From NCBI RefSeq assembly GCF_028640845.1, contig NC_080539.1:370805733-370869732 (forward strand): DNA of 64,000 bases. The letters are read 5' to 3'. Positions within the stretch are counted from its first letter, which is position 1. The number at the start of each line of letters is the position of its first letter. The position numbers and the translations under genes are program-made. This stretch comes from Ahaetulla prasina (taxonomy: Eukaryota; Chordata; Lepidosauria; Squamata; Colubridae). Positions 61,434 to 64,000 of this stretch are shown here, one piece after another. The notes beneath the pieces were generated by a model. That model was not told the DNA's origin and searched no databases. It saw only the letters and a list, made by a program, of their open reading frames with translations.

Positions 61434-61838
61434 AGGAACTTAACTTGTGGGAACTGCGTATGTCTAGTCTTATGAAATGAAGGACCAGGGGAGACATGAT
61501 AGCAGTCTTCCAATATCTCAGGGGTTGCCACAAAGAAGAGGGAGTCGGGCTGTTCTCCAAAGCACCTGAGGGTAGAACAAGAAGCAATGGGTGGAAACTA
61601 GTCAAGGAGAGAAACAACCTAGAACTAAGGAGAAATTTCCTGACAGTGAGAACAATTAATCAGTGGAACGACTTGCCTGCAGAAGTTGTGAATGCTCCAA
61701 CACTGGAAATGTTTAAGAAAATAATGTTGGATAACCATCTGTCTGAACTGATGTAGGGTTTCCTGCCTAAGCAGGGAGGTGGACTAGAAGACCTCCAAGG
61801 TCCTTTCCAATTCTGTTATTCTATTCTATTCTAAGATA
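61434..61838 (+). mobile_element. CR1 LINE (younger), complete 3' end with (ATTCT)n tail
   Basis: Encodes [60 protein letters not shown] to a TAG stop, then 'gtggactagaagacctccaa' and ATTCT units. Inserted into the older CR1, whose codons resume at once. Confidence 0.92.
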
Positions 61839-62178
61839 CAGAAGGATCTTGACAGACTTGAACATTGGGCGCTATCTAACAAAATGAAATTCAATGGTGA
61901 AAAAAAGGAAGGTTCCACATTTAGGCAAGAAAAACAAAATGCACAGGTGCAGTATATGTGTTACCTTGCTCAATAGTAATAACTGTGAGAGGGATCTTGG
62001 AGTCTTAGTGGACAATCCCTTAAATAAGAGCCAGCCATGGGCTGCAGCTGTCAAAAAAGCTGACACGGTCCTAGGCTGCATTTACAGAGGGAGAGAATCA
62101 CGCTCAGGTGAAGTGTTAATATCACTTTATAATGCTTTGGTAAGGCCTCACTTGGAATATGGTATCCAATATCATCCA
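61839..62178 (+). mobile_element. CR1 LINE (older), third piece
   Basis: 'agatacagaaggatcttgac' continues the older copy: (K)IQKDLDRLEHWA, KKNKMHRCSI, LGVLVDNPLNKSQPW, VKKADTVLGCIYRGRESRSG, RPHLEYGIQ. Ends at a microsatellite. Confidence 0.9.
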
Positions 62179-62185
62179 TCCATCC

Positions 62186-62250
<65 letters not shown>

Positions 62251-62252
62251 AT
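62179..62252. repeat. (ATCT)n microsatellite
   Basis: About 17 pure units after (CATC)n. Confidence 0.95.
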
Positions 62253-62255
62253 CCC

Positions 62256-62385
62256 TCTCTCTTCTTCTTCTTCTTCTTCTTCTTCTTCTTCTTCTTCTTC
62301 TTCTTCTTCTTCTTCTTCTTCTTCTTCTTCTTCTTCTTCTTCTTCTTCTTCTTCTTCTTCTTCTTCTTCTTCTTCTTCTTCTTCA
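62256..62385. repeat. (CTT)n microsatellite, about 42 units
   Basis: Long pure trinucleotide; a likely polymorphic marker. Confidence 0.96.
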
Positions 62386-62587
62386 TATCATCTGTTTTGT
62401 ATCTAGTATAATTTCTCTAAATCTATTAAAAAGCTAAAACATGCCAGTTATAAAACAGAAATGCTTTAAAAGTACCCATTTTCAGGTCTCTTCAGTCAAG
62501 ATTATTCTAAACGGAGTCAAGCGGTGTTTCTCAACCTTAGCAACTTTGAGATGTGTACACTTCAACTCTCCGAATTCTCCAGCCAGG
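62386..62587. other. unassigned sequence with half a hairpin MITE
   Basis: 'ggtgtttctcaaccttagca' and 'cacttcaactctccgaattc' at 62524-62580 are one arm of the hairpin MITE family; the other arm is replaced by a purine tract. Confidence 0.5.
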
Positions 62588-62726
62588 AGAAGGGGAAGGG
62601 GGAAGGGGGGGAAGGAGGAAGGGGGGAAGGAAGGGAGGGGGGAAGGGAGGGACGGAGGGAGGGAAGGAAATAGGGTGAAAGGAAGGAAAAAAGGGAGGGA
62701 GGAAGGAAGGAAGGAAGGAAGGAAGG
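62588..62726. repeat. (GGAA)n/(GGGA)n purine array
   Basis: G-rich purine repeats abutting the gypsy LTR. Confidence 0.93.
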
Positions 62727-62916
62727 TGTTATGTATTCATGTTTGTGCCTTTAAATATTTGAGCGGGAAATCAGCACGTTGCTGATTGGACGAAGCCTCC
62801 AGTAGAACTGTATAAAAGGAGAGGTTTTTCTCCCAGCCAGTTGCTGGGTTCACCCTATATTAAAGAGCTGTTGTCACTACCCTGGTCTCCAGCCTCGTTA
62901 CTTCCCGAACTTAACA
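62727..62916 (+). mobile_element. Ty3/gypsy 5' LTR, 190 bp
   Basis: Begins TGTTATG and ends CTTAACA (inverted TGTTA/TAACA). TATA-like 'actgtataaaaggagagg' near 62804. It is followed directly by a primer binding site and a gag remnant, so this is a 5' LTR, unlike the solo LTRs in the rest of the window. Confidence 0.9.
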
Positions 62917-62917
62917 T

Positions 62918-62935
62918 TGGCGACGAGGATGGGAT
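62918..62935 (+). promoter_or_regulatory. primer binding site, tRNA-Ser(GCT) type
   Basis: TGGCGACGAGGATGGGAT is complementary to the 3' end of vertebrate tRNA-Ser(GCT) including CCA, as I recall that tRNA. It lies two bases after the LTR terminus, as expected for minus-strand priming. Confidence 0.8.
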
Positions 62936-63013
62936 CTCGAGGCTAAGGAGAACCAGAACCGAGCTGAAGCACGATAGACCCGAACCCAGCAAACTCAGGG
63001 CAGAAAAGCGGAG

Positions 63014-64000
63014 ATGGCCAGTTACACTCCATGGCTTAGGACCCGGGTACTTACGAGACCGCCTGCTGTTACCGTATGCCTCCCATCGACCCGTACGCTC
63101 TCACAGAGAGGGCCTTCTCAGGGTGCCGTCCGCCAAACAATGTCGGCTGGCGGCTCCCAGGGTAGGGCTTCTGTGGGAGCACCGACGCCTGGAACGAACT
63201 CCCCTGGCTTACGCCAAGTTCCTGATCTTCGGACCTTCCGCGTGAGCTAAAACATACTTATTTATTCAAGCAGGACTTAAATAGTGATTTTAAATTGGGG
63301 TTTTAGATTTTAAACATTTGTAAATTTTTAATTTTAAATTATCGCCATTTATTAATAGTTTCTTTAATTTCTTTTAATTGTATATACTCTGTATTTTATT
63401 TCGCTGTACACCGCCCTGAGTCCTTCGGGAGAAGGTATAAAAATCTAATAAAACTAAAACTAAAACTACACTTTGACCCGGCTAAGGAGAAATGGGAACG
63501 ATATGACCCGCTTCAGCTTTCTAGAAGCCCGAACTGCAAGGAGTTCCAGATAACCGCTTATTTCTTGCCACTGTGGTCCGGAGGTCATTGATATCGCAGA
63601 AGCCCTGGCAGAGCCAACGACAGACTTTACTAAAACCACTACGGTTTGAGTTCGAGAGCGAAGGCAGATGGAGGCGAAACCAACATGGACAAGGTGCTCC
63701 CGAGCAACTCATCCGGCGTCAAAGACATCCGTTTGCGGCGGCGGCTGCTAGCAAAACAACCTAACGCTGGCCACGCTCTGGGCGAAGCCAGAGCACATGA
63801 AATGTCACCCAAGCGGCGGAGACACTGCAGAAGCCTGTCCCACCAAAAGGCGGCGAAGGCAACTCCAGTGCACCAGGAGGAGGTTCAGACCGAATCCGAC
63901 GGTGAAGATGAGGAAGGGTCTGCCGAACCGAGAAACGCGACAAAGGGGACCGAGATGAATGCGGAAGCTGCGGTCAACACCAGCGCCAACGCTGCAAGTT
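63014..64000 (+). pseudogene. Ty3/gypsy gag remnant, runs off the window
   Basis: ATG at 63014 gives MASYT, then a LINE insertion, then FDPAKEKWERYD at about 63472 and CGPEVIDIAEALAEP near 63570, typical gypsy capsid text. At about 63800 a decayed zinc-knuckle reads C-H-P-S-G-G-D-T-A-E-A-C, where the second Cys and the His are replaced. Several frameshifts and an internal deletion are present. The end at 64000 is just before where protease would begin. Confidence 0.85.
63029..63466 (+). mobile_element. CCCTGAG-tail LINE, TSD TACACT
   Basis: TACACT precedes and follows it exactly. Contains a decayed RT C-terminus (ASHRPVRSHREGLLRVPS and LERTPLAYAKFL in one frame), then an AT-rich UTR, 'caccgccctgagtccttcgg' and 'aaactaaaactaaaac'. 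It splits the gag frame after codon 5. Confidence 0.88.

Overview
This is a repeat-dominated vertebrate window, most likely from a snake. The evidence is the mix of repeats: CR1-group LINEs whose 3' tails run into (ATTCT)n/(AATAG)n microsatellites (a feature reported for snake genomes), a Sauria-type SINE, tRNA-derived squamate-like SINEs, many hAT-type MITEs, Penelope-like elements, and Ty3/gypsy-type LTRs. I found no host protein-coding gene, tRNA or rRNA that I can defend. The long open frames (up to about 450 codons) are translations of simple repeats.

Layout. 1-5 kb: LINE ends, CR1, a SINE-derived 67-bp minisatellite and LTR debris. 5-9.5 kb: solo LTR, a hAT transposon remnant with a C-terminal transposase domain, a Tc1-like remnant, a second minisatellite, and a LINE split by a 600-bp solo LTR. 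9.5-19.7 kb: unique sequence, CR1 inside a MITE, six solo LTRs (five of them with exact or near-exact 5-bp target duplications), Penelope-like fragments with hammerhead-like cores, and two more minisatellites. 20-25.3 kb: nested SINEs, a 1.1-kb minisatellite, unique sequence, and a 0.9-kb polypyrimidine array. 25.4-30.2 kb: a LINE split by another LINE and by a Penelope-like element arranged as a roughly 1.2-kb-arm inverted repeat. 30.2-43.5 kb: pentanucleotide arrays, SINEs, LINEs, MITEs and a composite satellite. 43.5-55.3 kb: four large simple-sequence arrays between solo LTRs, MITEs and L1-like 3' UTR pieces. 55.3-64 kb: MITEs, a 1-kb minisatellite, a solo LTR, a CR1 split by a hAT element that carries a captured coiled-coil gene fragment, and finally the 5' end of a Ty3/gypsy element (LTR, tRNA-Ser-type primer site, decayed gag) running off the window.

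The most interesting signals are these. (1) A family of solo LTRs that all hold an open frame in the same phase from LTR base 2, with an acidic start and Arg-rich end, stopping just before the TATA box; this looks like the C-terminal tail of an internal gene reading into the 3' LTR. (2) Hammerhead-ribozyme-like cores in two types of Penelope-like element. (3) At least seven loci where the same 67-bp tRNA-like SINE segment has expanded into a minisatellite. (4) A hAT MITE carrying a pseudogenised coiled-coil gene fragment. (5) Two unrelated LINE families sharing the same pentanucleotide tail that seeds microsatellites.

Working names used below. 'HPGH LINE': CR1/L2-group LINE with a DPSHPGHKLF motif. 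'LRGL LINE': CR1-group LINE ending in DLTPFLRGL. 'CCCTGAG-tail LINE': LINE whose 3' end holds CCGCCCTGAGTCCTTCGG. 'TACGACC MITE': DNA element with ends AGGTAGTCCTCGACTTACG. 'ACCGGTT MITE': hAT-like element with ends CAGTGGTGGGATTCA. 'Hairpin MITE': short near-perfect palindromic hAT element. Gene and element identities come from motif recognition, not from database searches.
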